From assembly GCF_001277195.1 (NCBI RefSeq), contig NZ_CP012268.1, positions 806,001-870,000 of the forward strand: a stretch of DNA of 64,000 nucleotides, written 5' to 3'. Below the pieces are notes generated by a model that searched no databases, was not told where the DNA came from, and saw only the letters and a program-made list of their open reading frames with translations. Of this stretch, positions 54,019 to 61,921 are shown in pieces (position 1 is the stretch's first letter; each line of letters begins with the position of its first letter). The stretch comes from Cronobacter muytjensii ATCC 51329. Lineage in GTDB: Bacteria; Pseudomonadota; Gammaproteobacteria; Enterobacterales; Enterobacteriaceae. The translations under genes were made by a program, and so were the position numbers.

Positions 54019-54287
54019 CCCGCCATCGGCAAGCCAGGCATCCGCGCCCGGTCTCTCTCTCCCCGCCGGGAGACGGCTTGCGTGAGGGGCGAACAGGTAA
54101 GCGCGCTGAACGGTTACGTTCGCCAGGGCGCGCGCTGACGCTGTCGCCTTCCCTCACGCGAACGTGTTAAGGGGGCTCGCCGCCGCCCCCTTAACAATCC
54201 CGGCTCGCGGCCAAAGGGCAGCCGCAATTTCCCCCTCGCATCCGCGTCGGCGCTGAAGGTTGGGGGGACGGTGTTATTTTCGTAGGG
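54019..54287 (-). repeat. Long interspersed repeat, copy C
   Basis: Second tandem reverse-orientation copy, with the internal palindrome at 54166-54195. Small indels against copy B (for example an extra stretch in the CTCTCTCTCCCCGCCGGGAG region) show the two have diverged slightly. Confidence 0.88.
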
Positions 54288-54363
54288 TGGGCAAGCGAAG
54301 CGCACCTACCGTGCAGGCAGAGGAAACGTTTCGTAGGGTGGGTAAGCGAAGCGCACCCACCAC
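54282..54363. repeat. Two REP-like units before mtnK stop
   Basis: Units at about 54282-54312 and 54331-54362 share GTAGGGTGGG and the AAGCGAAGCGCACC centre. They lie just past the mtnK stop codon. Confidence 0.7.
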
Positions 54364-54373
54364 TGGCAATGCG

Positions 54374-55573
54374 TTAACCGTACTGTCGCACGCGGGCAAT
54401 GAGCTCGTCAGCGCTCTCAATACGCGGGGCCAGCAGGATCAGCGCTTTGCCGAGCCCAATCGCGTGGCGCAGGCACGAATGCTTCATCTCTTCATCACGA
54501 ATGGTGTCGATATCCGCCACGTGGGACAGCCCGACGCTTCGGCGAATCAACTCCGTCCCAGCAAAACCGATGGCGTCGGCCCAGACTTTCTTCAAAAACT
54601 CGCTGGCGTAACCGGGCTGTGCCAGCGCCGCGTCGCGGGTTTTCTCGCGCGCCAGCGTCTGGAAACGTTCGGCGAAGGTGTGCCATAGCGTGGCGATATC
54701 GGTAAGACGCTGCTCGCGTGCGTCAGCGGCTTCGCGGATGCCGAGATGGCCAGGCGCGCCGCAGTAGTTCAGCAGCAGGTTGCCGATGGCCGTACCGACA
54801 TCGAAGCCCACCGGGCCAACATAGCCGAACTCTGCGTCAATCGCCTTCAGGCTACCGTCGGCGACAAAAATCGAACCGCTGTGAATATCGCCGTGCAGCA
54901 GCGCCTCGGCGTGGGAGAAAAAGCGGTGCTTGAGCGCCGCCACGGCGGTTTTCAGCGCCGCGTCATCGCGCAGCGCAGCGGCGTCAGCCTCAATCGCCGC
55001 CGGGTAGTTATTGCGCTCGTGAATCTGATACGGATCGTTGAAGAAGAGATCTTCGGTGATTTCGCACATGGCCGGGTTGATAAAGCGCGCCACCTGAGCC
55101 TTTTTCTCATGCGGATGCAGGTAAAAATCGCTGGTATGGAACAGCGTCTGCGCCAGATATTCGCCAAGCTGCTGCGCCGCCTGCGGATAGTGCGCGCCGT
55201 TGATAAGCTCGCCGCGCCAGATGCGATGATCGGAGAGATCCTCCATCACCATCACGGCAAGCGCCGGATCGTAGTGGTGAATTTTGACGGTATGTTGCGG
55301 GCAGTGCTGATAGTGCGCCACCAGCGTCTGGGCCTCAAGGCGCGCGCGGTCGGGCGTCAGCGGCCAGGATTCGCCCACGCAGCGCACATAGGGCAGCGCC
55401 TGTTTGACGATAACCCGGCTGACGCCCTGATTATCAAAGATTTTAAACACCAGATTGAGATTGCCGTCGCCGACCTCCTGCGCGCTCACCAGTTCGTCGG
55501 GCGCGCTGAGGCCGCCAAATTGTTGCGCATAAGCCACCGCATCGCTGGCCGTAAAGGTTCGGTATTGCGACAT
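54374..55573 (-). CDS. mtnK: Methylthioribose kinase
   Basis: Phosphorylates 5-methylthioribose at C1 with ATP, the entry to MTR use. The 399-residue product is very similar to Klebsiella MtnK, with EVGDGNLNLVF (nucleotide loop) near residue 39, the kinase motif LLHGDIHSGSIFV near 230 and the metal site KAIDAEFGYVGPVGFD. The ATG at 55573 gives MSQYRTFTASDAV, the family start. Divergent from mtnA, with a tandem met-box array between them. E. coli K-12 lacks it. Confidence 0.96.
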   Translation of the reverse strand: MSQYRTFTASDAVAYAQQFGGLSAPDELVSAQEVGDGNLNLVFKIFDNQGVSRVIVKQALPYVRCVGESWPLTPDRARLEAQTLVAHYQHCPQHTVKIHHYDPALAVMVMEDLSDHRIWRGELINGAHYPQAAQQLGEYLAQTLFHTSDFYLHPHEKKAQVARFINPAMCEITEDLFFNDPYQIHERNNYPAAIEADAAALRDDAALKTAVAALKHRFFSHAEALLHGDIHSGSIFVADGSLKAIDAEFGYVGPVGFDVGTAIGNLLLNYCGAPGHLGIREAADAREQRLTDIATLWHTFAERFQTLAREKTRDAALAQPGYASEFLKKVWADAIGFAGTELIRRSVGLSHVADIDTIRDEEMKHSCLRHAIGLGKALILLAPRIESADELIARVRQYG

Positions 55574-55603
55574 TGCTGATATCCTCATTCAATCTGGTTA
55601 TAA

Positions 55604-55635
55604 AGCCGTACAGACGTCTATACATCTGGATTTCA
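55604..55635. promoter_or_regulatory. Tandem MetJ boxes between mtnK and mtnA
   Basis: A perfect met box AGACGTCT (55612-55619) is followed directly by ATACATCT and flanked by weaker units (AGCCGTAC before, GGATTTCA after), giving up to four contiguous 8-mers. It can control both divergent genes. Confidence 0.8.
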
Positions 55636-55678
55636 TCCTGACACAATAGAACACAATAACGCAACAAGGATTTAACGC

Positions 55679-56698
55679 ATGCAGACACTTCAGACGACCA
55701 GCCTGCGGGTGGTGGATAACAAGCTCTGGATCCTCGACCAGCAGGCGCTGCCGCAGCAGAAAAACTGGCTGCCCGCCGATACTGTCGACGCGCTGGTCGG
55801 TCATATTCACGCCTTAAGGGTGCGCGGCGCGCCGCTGATTGGCCTGTCGGCAAGCCTGCTGCTGGCGCTGCTGGCGGAAAAGGGCATGACGCGCGATGCG
55901 CTCGGCCAGGCGCTGGACGTGCTGCGCGCGGCGCGGCCCACGGCGGTAAACCTGATGAATAATCTCGACCGCATGAAACAGGCGCTCGCGCAGGCGGATT
56001 TTGCGGCGGCGCTCGGCGCGGAGGCGTTACGGCTGGTGCAGGAAGATCGCGAGCTGTGCGAACGTATCGCGCGGGCCGGAAGCGCGCGGGTGACGCCCGG
56101 CAGTCGCCTGCTGACCCACTGTAATACCGGCGGGCTGGCGACGGCGGGCGTCGGTACGGCGCTCGGCGTGATTGCGCGCGCGCATGAAGAGGGCAAAGTG
56201 GCAAATGTCTGGGTGGATGAAACCCGGCCCCTGTTGCAGGGCGGGCGCTTAACCGCCTGGGAGCTTGGCGAGCTCGGCGTACCGTATCAGCTGATTACCG
56301 ATTCGATGGCCGCCAGCCTAATGGCCCAGGGGCAGGTGGACGCTGTCTGGGTCGGCGCGGACAGAATTGCGGCGAACGGCGATGTGGCGAACAAAATCGG
56401 CACCTATTCGCTCGCCGTGCTGGCGAAATATCATAACGTGCCGTTTTACGTGGCGGCCCCGCAAACCACGCTCGACCCGGCCTGCCCGAACGGTGCGGCC
56501 ATTCCGATTGAGCAGCGCGCGGCGGCGGAAGTGACCGGCGTGGCGGGCAGTTTCGGCGCGGTGCAGTGGGCGCCGGAAAACGCGCGGGTCTATAACCCGG
56601 CGTTTGACGTCACGCCAGCCTCGCTGATTAGCGGCTGGGTGCTGGACGGCGGCGTGGTCACGCCGGATGAGGTGGCGAACGGCCGTTTCGCCGGGTAA
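55679..56698 (+). CDS. mtnA: Methylthioribose-1-phosphate isomerase
   Basis: Isomerises MTR-1-phosphate to methylthioribulose-1-phosphate. The 339-residue product has VRGAPLIGLSAS near residue 45, the catalytic-Cys region LLTHCNTGGLATAG near 143, the catalytic Asp in WVGADRIAANGDVANKIGTY near 225, and ENARVYNPAFDVTP. AAGGATTTAACGC precedes the ATG. No mtnB, mtnC or mtnD follows; the next gene is hemF. Confidence 0.96.
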   Translation: MQTLQTTSLRVVDNKLWILDQQALPQQKNWLPADTVDALVGHIHALRVRGAPLIGLSASLLLALLAEKGMTRDALGQALDVLRAARPTAVNLMNNLDRMKQALAQADFAAALGAEALRLVQEDRELCERIARAGSARVTPGSRLLTHCNTGGLATAGVGTALGVIARAHEEGKVANVWVDETRPLLQGGRLTAWELGELGVPYQLITDSMAASLMAQGQVDAVWVGADRIAANGDVANKIGTYSLAVLAKYHNVPFYVAAPQTTLDPACPNGAAIPIEQRAAAEVTGVAGSFGAVQWAPENARVYNPAFDVTPASLISGWVLDGGVVTPDEVANGRFAG

Positions 56699-56725
56699 AA
56701 GCGGCGTCCGCGCAAGGCGGACGCC
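56697..56725 (-). terminator. Terminator of amiA-hemF
   Basis: Perfect 9-bp stem GGCGTCCGC/GCGGACGCC with a 5-base loop; on the minus strand GC then TTTT follows. It lies between convergent mtnA and hemF. Confidence 0.65.
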
Positions 56726-56731
56726 CGTGCG

Positions 56732-57634
56732 TTACACCCAGTCGCGTACCGGCAGGAAATGGCTGTAGAGGGCCGCTTCCGGGCTGTTCTCCTCTGGCTG
56801 GTAGCCATATTCCCAGCGCACCAGCGGCGGCATCGACATCAGAATCGACTCGGTACGCCCGCCGGTTTGCAGCCCGAACAGCGTGCCGCGATCCCACACC
56901 AGGTTGAATTCCACATAGCGCCCGCGGCGGTAGAGCTGGAATTCGCGCTCGCGCTCGCCCCAGGGCAGGGCTTTACGACGCTCAACGATGGGCAAATAGG
57001 CATTGAGATAGCCGTCGCCTACCGCCTGCATAAACGCGAAGCAGGTGTCGAAATCGGGCGTGTTGAGATCGTCAAAAAACAGCCCGCCTATGCCGCGCGC
57101 CTCCTGGCGATGCTTCAGGTAGAAGTAATCGTCGCACCACTTTTTATAGCGCGGATAGACGTCGTCGCCGAACGGCGCGCAGAGATCTCGTGCGGTGCGG
57201 TGCCAGTGGGTGGCGTCCTCTTCGAAGCCGTAAAACGGCGTCAGGTCAAAGCCGCCGCCAAACCACCAGACCGGATCGGCGCCCGGTTTTTCGGCGATAA
57301 AAAAGCGCACGTTGGCGTGGCTTGTCGGCACATAGGGGTTGCGTGGATGCACGACCAGCGAGACGCCCATCGCTTCAAAGCTGCGGCCTGCAAGCTCCGG
57401 GCGATGCGCCGTGGCGGAGGCAGGCATCGCGTCGCCATGCACGTGAGAGAAGTTAACGCCCGCCTGTTCAAACACCGCGCCGTCGCGCAGGACACGGCTG
57501 CGTCCGCCGCCGCCGCCTTCACGCTGCCAGGCGTCCTCAACGAAGCTGTCGCCGTCAACGGCGGCCAGTTGCTGGCAGATGCGGTCCTGTAAATCGAGTA
57601 AAAACGCTTTTACGCGCTGAATATCCGGTGCCAT
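56732..57634 (-). CDS. hemF: Oxygen-dependent coproporphyrinogen III oxidase
   Basis: Decarboxylates coproporphyrinogen III to protoporphyrinogen IX using oxygen, in heme synthesis. The product has 300 residues, the usual length, with the signatures GVSLVVHPRNPYVPTSHAN and WWFGGGFDLTPFYGFEEDA plus FNLVWDRGTLFGLQTGGRTESILMS-type C-terminal region, given here in part. It starts 2 bases after amiA ends, so the two are one operon. In E. coli eutR and the eut operon follow; here mtnA follows. Confidence 0.97.
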   Translation of the reverse strand: MAPDIQRVKAFLLDLQDRICQQLAAVDGDSFVEDAWQREGGGGGRSRVLRDGAVFEQAGVNFSHVHGDAMPASATAHRPELAGRSFEAMGVSLVVHPRNPYVPTSHANVRFFIAEKPGADPVWWFGGGFDLTPFYGFEEDATHWHRTARDLCAPFGDDVYPRYKKWCDDYFYLKHRQEARGIGGLFFDDLNTPDFDTCFAFMQAVGDGYLNAYLPIVERRKALPWGEREREFQLYRRGRYVEFNLVWDRGTLFGLQTGGRTESILMSMPPLVRWEYGYQPEENSPEAALYSHFLPVRDWV

Positions 57635-57636
57635 CG

Positions 57637-58512
57637 TTAGCCTCGTTTCGAGTGGGCTTTATGGTTATCAAACCAGTTGAAATAGCTTATCACCCCGTTG
57701 GCGATGGCCGTCGCTATCTTCTGGCGAAAGGCCGCGGTGCCGAGCAGTTTCTCTTCCTGCGGGTTGGTGATAAAGGAGGTTTCCACCAGCACGGACGGGA
57801 TCGACGGCGATTTCAGCACCACGAACGCCGCCTGCTCGGTGTTGCGGCTGTGCAGGCGGTGCACCGGTTTTATCTGGCGCAAAATATGCGAGCCGAGCGT
57901 CAGGCTGTTTTTAATAGTGTCGGTCTGCACCAGGTCGAACAGCACCTGTTGCAGATAGTGATCTTTATTCTTCACTTTGCTGCCCGCCACGTCATCGGCG
58001 GCGTTTTCGCGCTCGGAGAGGTACTTCGCCATGGCGCTACTGGCGCCGCGATTCGAGAGCGCGAAGACCGACGCACCGGCGGCGCTGGGGCTGGTAAAGC
58101 CGTCGGCGTGAATCGACATAAAAAGATCCGCGCCGTGCTGATGCGCGATTTCGACGCGATCGTAGAGCGGAATAAAAGTGTCGTTGCTGCGGGTCAGTTT
58201 GGCATCGATACCGTTTTTACGCAGGATGGCGCGTACGTTTTTCGCGATGGCGAGCACCACATGCTTTTCTTTCGAGCCGTTGTGGCCAATAGCACCGGTG
58301 TCGATGCCGCCGTGGCCCGGATCGAGCATCACGAGACGACGCGCGCCCGCTTTTTTCGCCTTCGGCTTACTGTGGCTGTTGCGGGTTTTCAGCGCCGGGC
58401 TTTCTTCCTTCGCCAGCGCCTGATTAAGACCCGTGAGTGCCAGCGCGGCAAGGCCGGTGCGCAGTAACTGACGGCGCGAGGTGAGTTTTTTTAGGGGTTT
58501 GAAAGTGCTCAT
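57637..58512 (-). CDS. amiA: N-acetylmuramoyl-L-alanine amidase AmiA
   Basis: Periplasmic zinc amidase that splits septal peptidoglycan. The 291-residue product begins with a Tat-type signal (SRRQLLRTGLAALALTG). The Amidase_3 domain shows DPGHGGIDTGAIG (zinc His), KEKHVVLAIAK (zinc Glu), SIHADGF (zinc His) and VLVETSFITNPQEE with the catalytic Glu. It matches E. coli AmiA, which needs EnvC for activation. Confidence 0.96.
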   Translation of the reverse strand: MSTFKPLKKLTSRRQLLRTGLAALALTGLNQALAKEESPALKTRNSHSKPKAKKAGARRLVMLDPGHGGIDTGAIGHNGSKEKHVVLAIAKNVRAILRKNGIDAKLTRSNDTFIPLYDRVEIAHQHGADLFMSIHADGFTSPSAAGASVFALSNRGASSAMAKYLSERENAADDVAGSKVKNKDHYLQQVLFDLVQTDTIKNSLTLGSHILRQIKPVHRLHSRNTEQAAFVVLKSPSIPSVLVETSFITNPQEEKLLGTAAFRQKIATAIANGVISYFNWFDNHKAHSKRG

Positions 58513-58726
58513 GCGTCCTGACTTCTGATTTTACTGTCCTGGAGTGTTATAACCTGGCGTAATGGCGTGGAACGACACCCTGTTGCAACAAAAGTTTTAC
58601 GATTCATTTCAGGGCGTGATGATTCATCAGTATGCCATTTTCAACGAACTTTTGCCGGAGATATTGGCTATTGAAGCCGATAGCGCCATAATCTCGTTTT
58701 TTACGCCTTAAAACACGGGGAATACC

Positions 58727-59152
58727 ATGGAGATACGCGTTTTTCGTCAGGCCGACTTTGAAGAAGTCATCACCCTGTGGGAGCGTTGCGATCTGCTGCG
58801 TTCGTGGAACGATCCTGAAATGGATATCGAACGTAAACTCAACCATGACCCGGATCTCTTCCTGGTGGCGGAAGTAAGCGGCGAAATCGTCGGCTCCGTC
58901 ATGGGCGGCTATGACGGCCATCGCGGTTCGGCGTATTACCTGGGCGTTCACCCGGAATTTCGCGGGCGCGGCATTGCGAATGCGCTGCTTAACCGGCTGG
59001 AGAAGAAGCTCATCGCACGCGGTTGCCCGAAAATCAATATCCAGATCCGCGAGGAGAATGACGTCGTGCTCGGCATGTACGAGCGGCTTGGCTATGAACA
59101 TCAGGATGTGATTAGCCTTGGCAAACGGCTCATCGAGGATCAGGAATACTAA
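58727..59152 (+). CDS. ypeA: GNAT acetyltransferase YpeA
   Basis: 141-residue GNAT protein with the acetyl-CoA-binding segment YLGVHPEFRGRGIANALLNRLEKKL near residue 85, partly quoted here, and IQIREENDVVLGMYERLGYEHQDV-type C-terminal strand. It matches E. coli YpeA and lies divergent from amiA, as in E. coli. Acceptor unknown. Confidence 0.94.
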   Translation: MEIRVFRQADFEEVITLWERCDLLRSWNDPEMDIERKLNHDPDLFLVAEVSGEIVGSVMGGYDGHRGSAYYLGVHPEFRGRGIANALLNRLEKKLIARGCPKINIQIREENDVVLGMYERLGYEHQDVISLGKRLIEDQEY

Positions 59153-59160
59153 ACAGCGTG

Positions 59161-59182
59161 TCACCCGGCCAAAGCCGGGTGA
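59161..59182. terminator. Hairpin between ypeA and the BOF gene
   Basis: Perfect 9-bp stem TCACCCGGC/GCCGGGTGA with a CAAA loop between convergent genes. No T-tract follows, so termination strength is uncertain. Confidence 0.5.
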
Positions 59183-59190
59183 GCCAGGCG

Positions 59191-59589
59191 TCAGCCTTTG
59201 GTGATTTTCTTCACGTCGATTTCGACGGAATTCCAGTCTTTATCCACTTCGCCTTCAAGGCGCACTTTATCTTTCGGCGTGACGGTGGCGCCGTTCCAGA
59301 CGTGATCGTCGATATCGACATTCACGCTGCCGCTGGCGTCGCGGAACTCATACAGCTCTTTGCCGAGTTTGCGAACAATATTGCCTTCCAGCACCACCCA
59401 CGCGTCGTCGCGCAGATTTTTCGCGTCGTTAACGGTCGTGCTGGCGGCGTCCGGCCCCTGAAAACCGCCTTTGGCGGCATTAGCGCTGGCGCTGTTATCC
59501 GGGCCTGAGAAGCCGCCTTCCTGCGCCATGACGGGCATAGCGGACAGCGCGGACGCGGCGATACACAGAGCGATAAGCTGTTTTTTCAT
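59191..59589 (-). CDS. YgiW/YdeI-type OB-fold (BOF) periplasmic protein
   Basis: 132-residue protein with signal peptide MKKQLIALCIAASALSAMPVMA and a BOF domain: LRDDAWVVLEGNIVRKLG, LYEFRDASGSVNVDIDD and DKVRLEGEVDKDWNSVEIDV. Two FxGP-type motifs (GGFSGPDNS and GGFQGPDAA) precede it, as in YgiW and YdeI stress-tolerance proteins. The ATG at 59589 is chosen because AAGGAG is correctly spaced only for it. It sits between ypeA and yfeZ, which are adjacent in E. coli. Confidence 0.88.
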   Translation of the reverse strand: MKKQLIALCIAASALSAMPVMAQEGGFSGPDNSASANAAKGGFQGPDAASTTVNDAKNLRDDAWVVLEGNIVRKLGKELYEFRDASGSVNVDIDDHVWNGATVTPKDKVRLEGEVDKDWNSVEIDVKKITKG

Positions 59590-59688
59590 TTCCATCTCCT
59601 TGGGTTGTGCACGACGAAGACCTTTCTTCGTCTTGTTATACAGTGACATAATTCTGGATCCGATGCGGGCGTAGTCCAGGATTTATAC

Positions 59689-60123
59689 ATGTTTTTACCT
59701 TCTGATTATGATAACCGGGGCTGGCTGAAGCTCCCGGCGCTGTTCTGGGCCGTGCTGTTACTGCAGGCGCGCACCTGGGCGCTGTTCGTGCTGGCGGGCG
59801 CGTCGCGCGGGCAGGGCGAGGCGCTGCTGGCGCTGTTTTACCCCGACCGCCAAAGCTTCTGGATGGGCCTCGCAGCGGGAATGCCCGCGATGCTGACGTT
59901 TTTATTAAGCGGACGGCGGCACGATTATCCGCGCCTGTGGCGCTACGCCCGTTATGTATTGATGCTGACGCAGGCGCTGATGCTGATCTCGCAGGCGCTC
60001 CTGCTGTGGCGCGACGCGCCGGGCGGCATTGCGCTGGCCTTGCTGGCGCTGGACGCCTGGGCGCTGTGGCTGCTGGCTTCGCATCGTCGCCTGCGCGCCT
60101 GTTTTGAAACGCCGACGCCCTGA
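59689..60123 (+). CDS. yfeZ: Inner-membrane protein YfeZ (DUF2919)
   Basis: 144-residue protein with four probable membrane segments and the DUF2919 start FLPSDYDNRGWLKLPALFW. It matches E. coli YfeZ in family and position (before yfeY and yfeX). Function unknown. Confidence 0.88.
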   Translation: MFLPSDYDNRGWLKLPALFWAVLLLQARTWALFVLAGASRGQGEALLALFYPDRQSFWMGLAAGMPAMLTFLLSGRRHDYPRLWRYARYVLMLTQALMLISQALLLWRDAPGGIALALLALDAWALWLLASHRRLRACFETPTP

Positions 60124-60184
60124 ATGGCACTTTTTGCCGTCTTTGCGCTCCAACGAGACATTGTCGACTGATTAAGGAACCGTA

Positions 60185-60769
60185 ATGAAGAAATTGCCTC
60201 TGCTGCTGTGTGGAACCTCGCTATTGCTTGGCGGGTGCTCGACGCTCTCCAGCGTGAACTGGTCGGCGGCAGCCCCGTGGCACTGGTTTGACTGGTGGGG
60301 CTCGTCGCTGGAAGTGACGGACAAAGGCGTCGGCGATATCACCGCCGCTACGCCGCTTCAGGAAGATGCGATTCACGAGGCGCTGGGCGACGATTACCGC
60401 CTGCGCAGCGGGATGCGCGCGAATGGCGGCACCATTGTGCGCTATTTCGAAGCGATGAAAGAGAACCAGCTGGCGCTGGTCATTGACGGCGAAAACGGCC
60501 AGGTGAGCCGCATCGACGTGCTGGATAAGGCGATTCCCACCGATAGCGGTGTGGCTATCGGCACCCCGTTTGGCGATCTCTTTAAACAGGCCCAGGGCGC
60601 GTGTCAGAAGGCCAGCGCGCCGGATGACGCGGCGGTGGAGTGTAAGGCGCCCGGCAGCGAACACATCAGCTACGTCTTTAGCGGCGACTGGCGCGGCCCG
60701 CAGGAGCTGTTGCCGCCGGATGACACGCTCAAAGGCTGGACGCTGAAAAAGATAATCTGGCACCGCTGA
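60185..60769 (+). CDS. yfeY: Lipoprotein YfeY (DUF1131)
   Basis: 194-residue lipoprotein with lipobox LLGGC and lipidated Cys18, followed by a DUF1131 domain with two Cys (GACQKAS and VECKAP) that may form a disulfide. E. coli yfeY is reported to belong to the sigma-E regulon. A weak sigma-E-like pair, GGCACTT at 60126 and GCTCCAA at 60147, lies upstream, but both boxes depart from consensus. Function unknown. Confidence 0.9.
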   Translation: MKKLPLLLCGTSLLLGGCSTLSSVNWSAAAPWHWFDWWGSSLEVTDKGVGDITAATPLQEDAIHEALGDDYRLRSGMRANGGTIVRYFEAMKENQLALVIDGENGQVSRIDVLDKAIPTDSGVAIGTPFGDLFKQAQGACQKASAPDDAAVECKAPGSEHISYVFSGDWRGPQELLPPDDTLKGWTLKKIIWHR

Positions 60770-60859
60770 GCCTTGCGTAAACGCAACGCCTGAGCCGATA
60801 AATCGGGTACAATACGCCCGGTTTTGCCACCTGTTGGCAGCGGTTTATCAGGAGGAGTG

Positions 60860-61762
60860 ATGTCTGTGGTTCAAAGCGGCATTCTGCCGGAGCATTGTCG
60901 CGCGGCTATCTGGCTGGAAGCGAGCGTTGATGAAAGCCAGCGCGAGGCGCTGCGCGCGGCGAGCAAAATTTTCGCCGATAAAGTAGCGACCTTTCAGGCG
61001 CAGTTTCCCGAGGCGAATCTCGGTGTGGTGGTGGCGTTCGGCCACACGCTCTGGCGCGCGCTCAGCCATGATGACAGCGCGGCGGAACTGAAAGATTTTG
61101 CGCCGCTCGGCAAAGGGCTCGCGCCCGCCACGCAGCGCGATGTGCTGATCCATATTCTGTCGCTGCGTCACGACGTTAACTTCTCTGTGGCCCAGGCGGC
61201 GCTGGAAGCCTTCGGCGACGCGCTGAAAATCGAGGAAGAGACCCACGGTTTTCGCTGGGTGGAAGACCGCGATCTGAGTGGCTTCGTGGACGGCACTGAG
61301 AACCCGGCGGGCGAAGAAAAACGTCGCGACGTGGCGGTGATTCAGGACGGTATCGACGCCGGCGGCAGCTACGTTTTCGTGCAGCGCTGGGAGCACAACC
61401 TGAAACAGCTTAATCGCCTGAGCGTGCCGGACCAGGAGATGATGATGGGCCGCACGAAAGTCGCCAACGAAGAGATTGACGGCGATGCGCGCCCGGTGAC
61501 GTCGCATCTCTCGCGCGTTGATCTCAAAGAAGACGGCAAAGGGCTGAAGATTGTGCGCCAGAGCCTGCCTTACGGCACCGCGAGCGGCGTGCACGGCCTG
61601 TACTTCTGCGCCTACTGCGCGCGCCTCTATAACATCGAACAGCAACTGCTGAGCATGTTTGGCGACGCCGATGGCAAGCGTGACGCGATGCTGCGCTTCA
61701 CGCGCCCGGTGACGGGCGGCTACTATTTCGCGCCGTCGCTGACCCGCCTGTTAAACCTCTGA
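60860..61762 (+). CDS. yfeX: DyP-type heme peroxidase YfeX
   Basis: 300-residue cytoplasmic dye-decolourising-type peroxidase, matching E. coli YfeX. It has the distal GFVDGTENP motif with the catalytic Asp near residue 143, the proximal heme His in ARPVTSHLSRVDL near 215 and the Arg in IVRQSLPYG. A role in heme iron release has been proposed and disputed. The ATG at 60860 has GGAGG immediately upstream; a longer frame is not needed. Confidence 0.95.
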   Translation: MSVVQSGILPEHCRAAIWLEASVDESQREALRAASKIFADKVATFQAQFPEANLGVVVAFGHTLWRALSHDDSAAELKDFAPLGKGLAPATQRDVLIHILSLRHDVNFSVAQAALEAFGDALKIEEETHGFRWVEDRDLSGFVDGTENPAGEEKRRDVAVIQDGIDAGGSYVFVQRWEHNLKQLNRLSVPDQEMMMGRTKVANEEIDGDARPVTSHLSRVDLKEDGKGLKIVRQSLPYGTASGVHGLYFCAYCARLYNIEQQLLSMFGDADGKRDAMLRFTRPVTGGYYFAPSLTRLLNL

Positions 61763-61921
61763 TCCCCTACGCGCGCGGCCTTGCGGGCCGCGTTGTCACG
61801 CCTCTCGTCTTATATCCTTTTGCGCTTGCAAATCACTAAACGGTATATAAAAGCGGTATAGCTTTCTCACCTGTATAAATACACTGATGGCTCGATCGTT
61901 ATCACATTTATAAGGTGCAAA

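Noticed and set aside
53732..54287. Tandem repeats considered as a CRISPR array
   Set aside because: Only two units of about 269 bases, no short repeats with unique spacers and no cas genes.
54746..55579. 277-codon plus-strand frame opposite mtnK
   Set aside because: MtnK on the other strand is clearly real and complete; the plus-strand frame has no motif.
61763..61800. GC-rich hairpin after yfeX as a terminator
   Set aside because: The arms pair well but no T-run follows on either strand.
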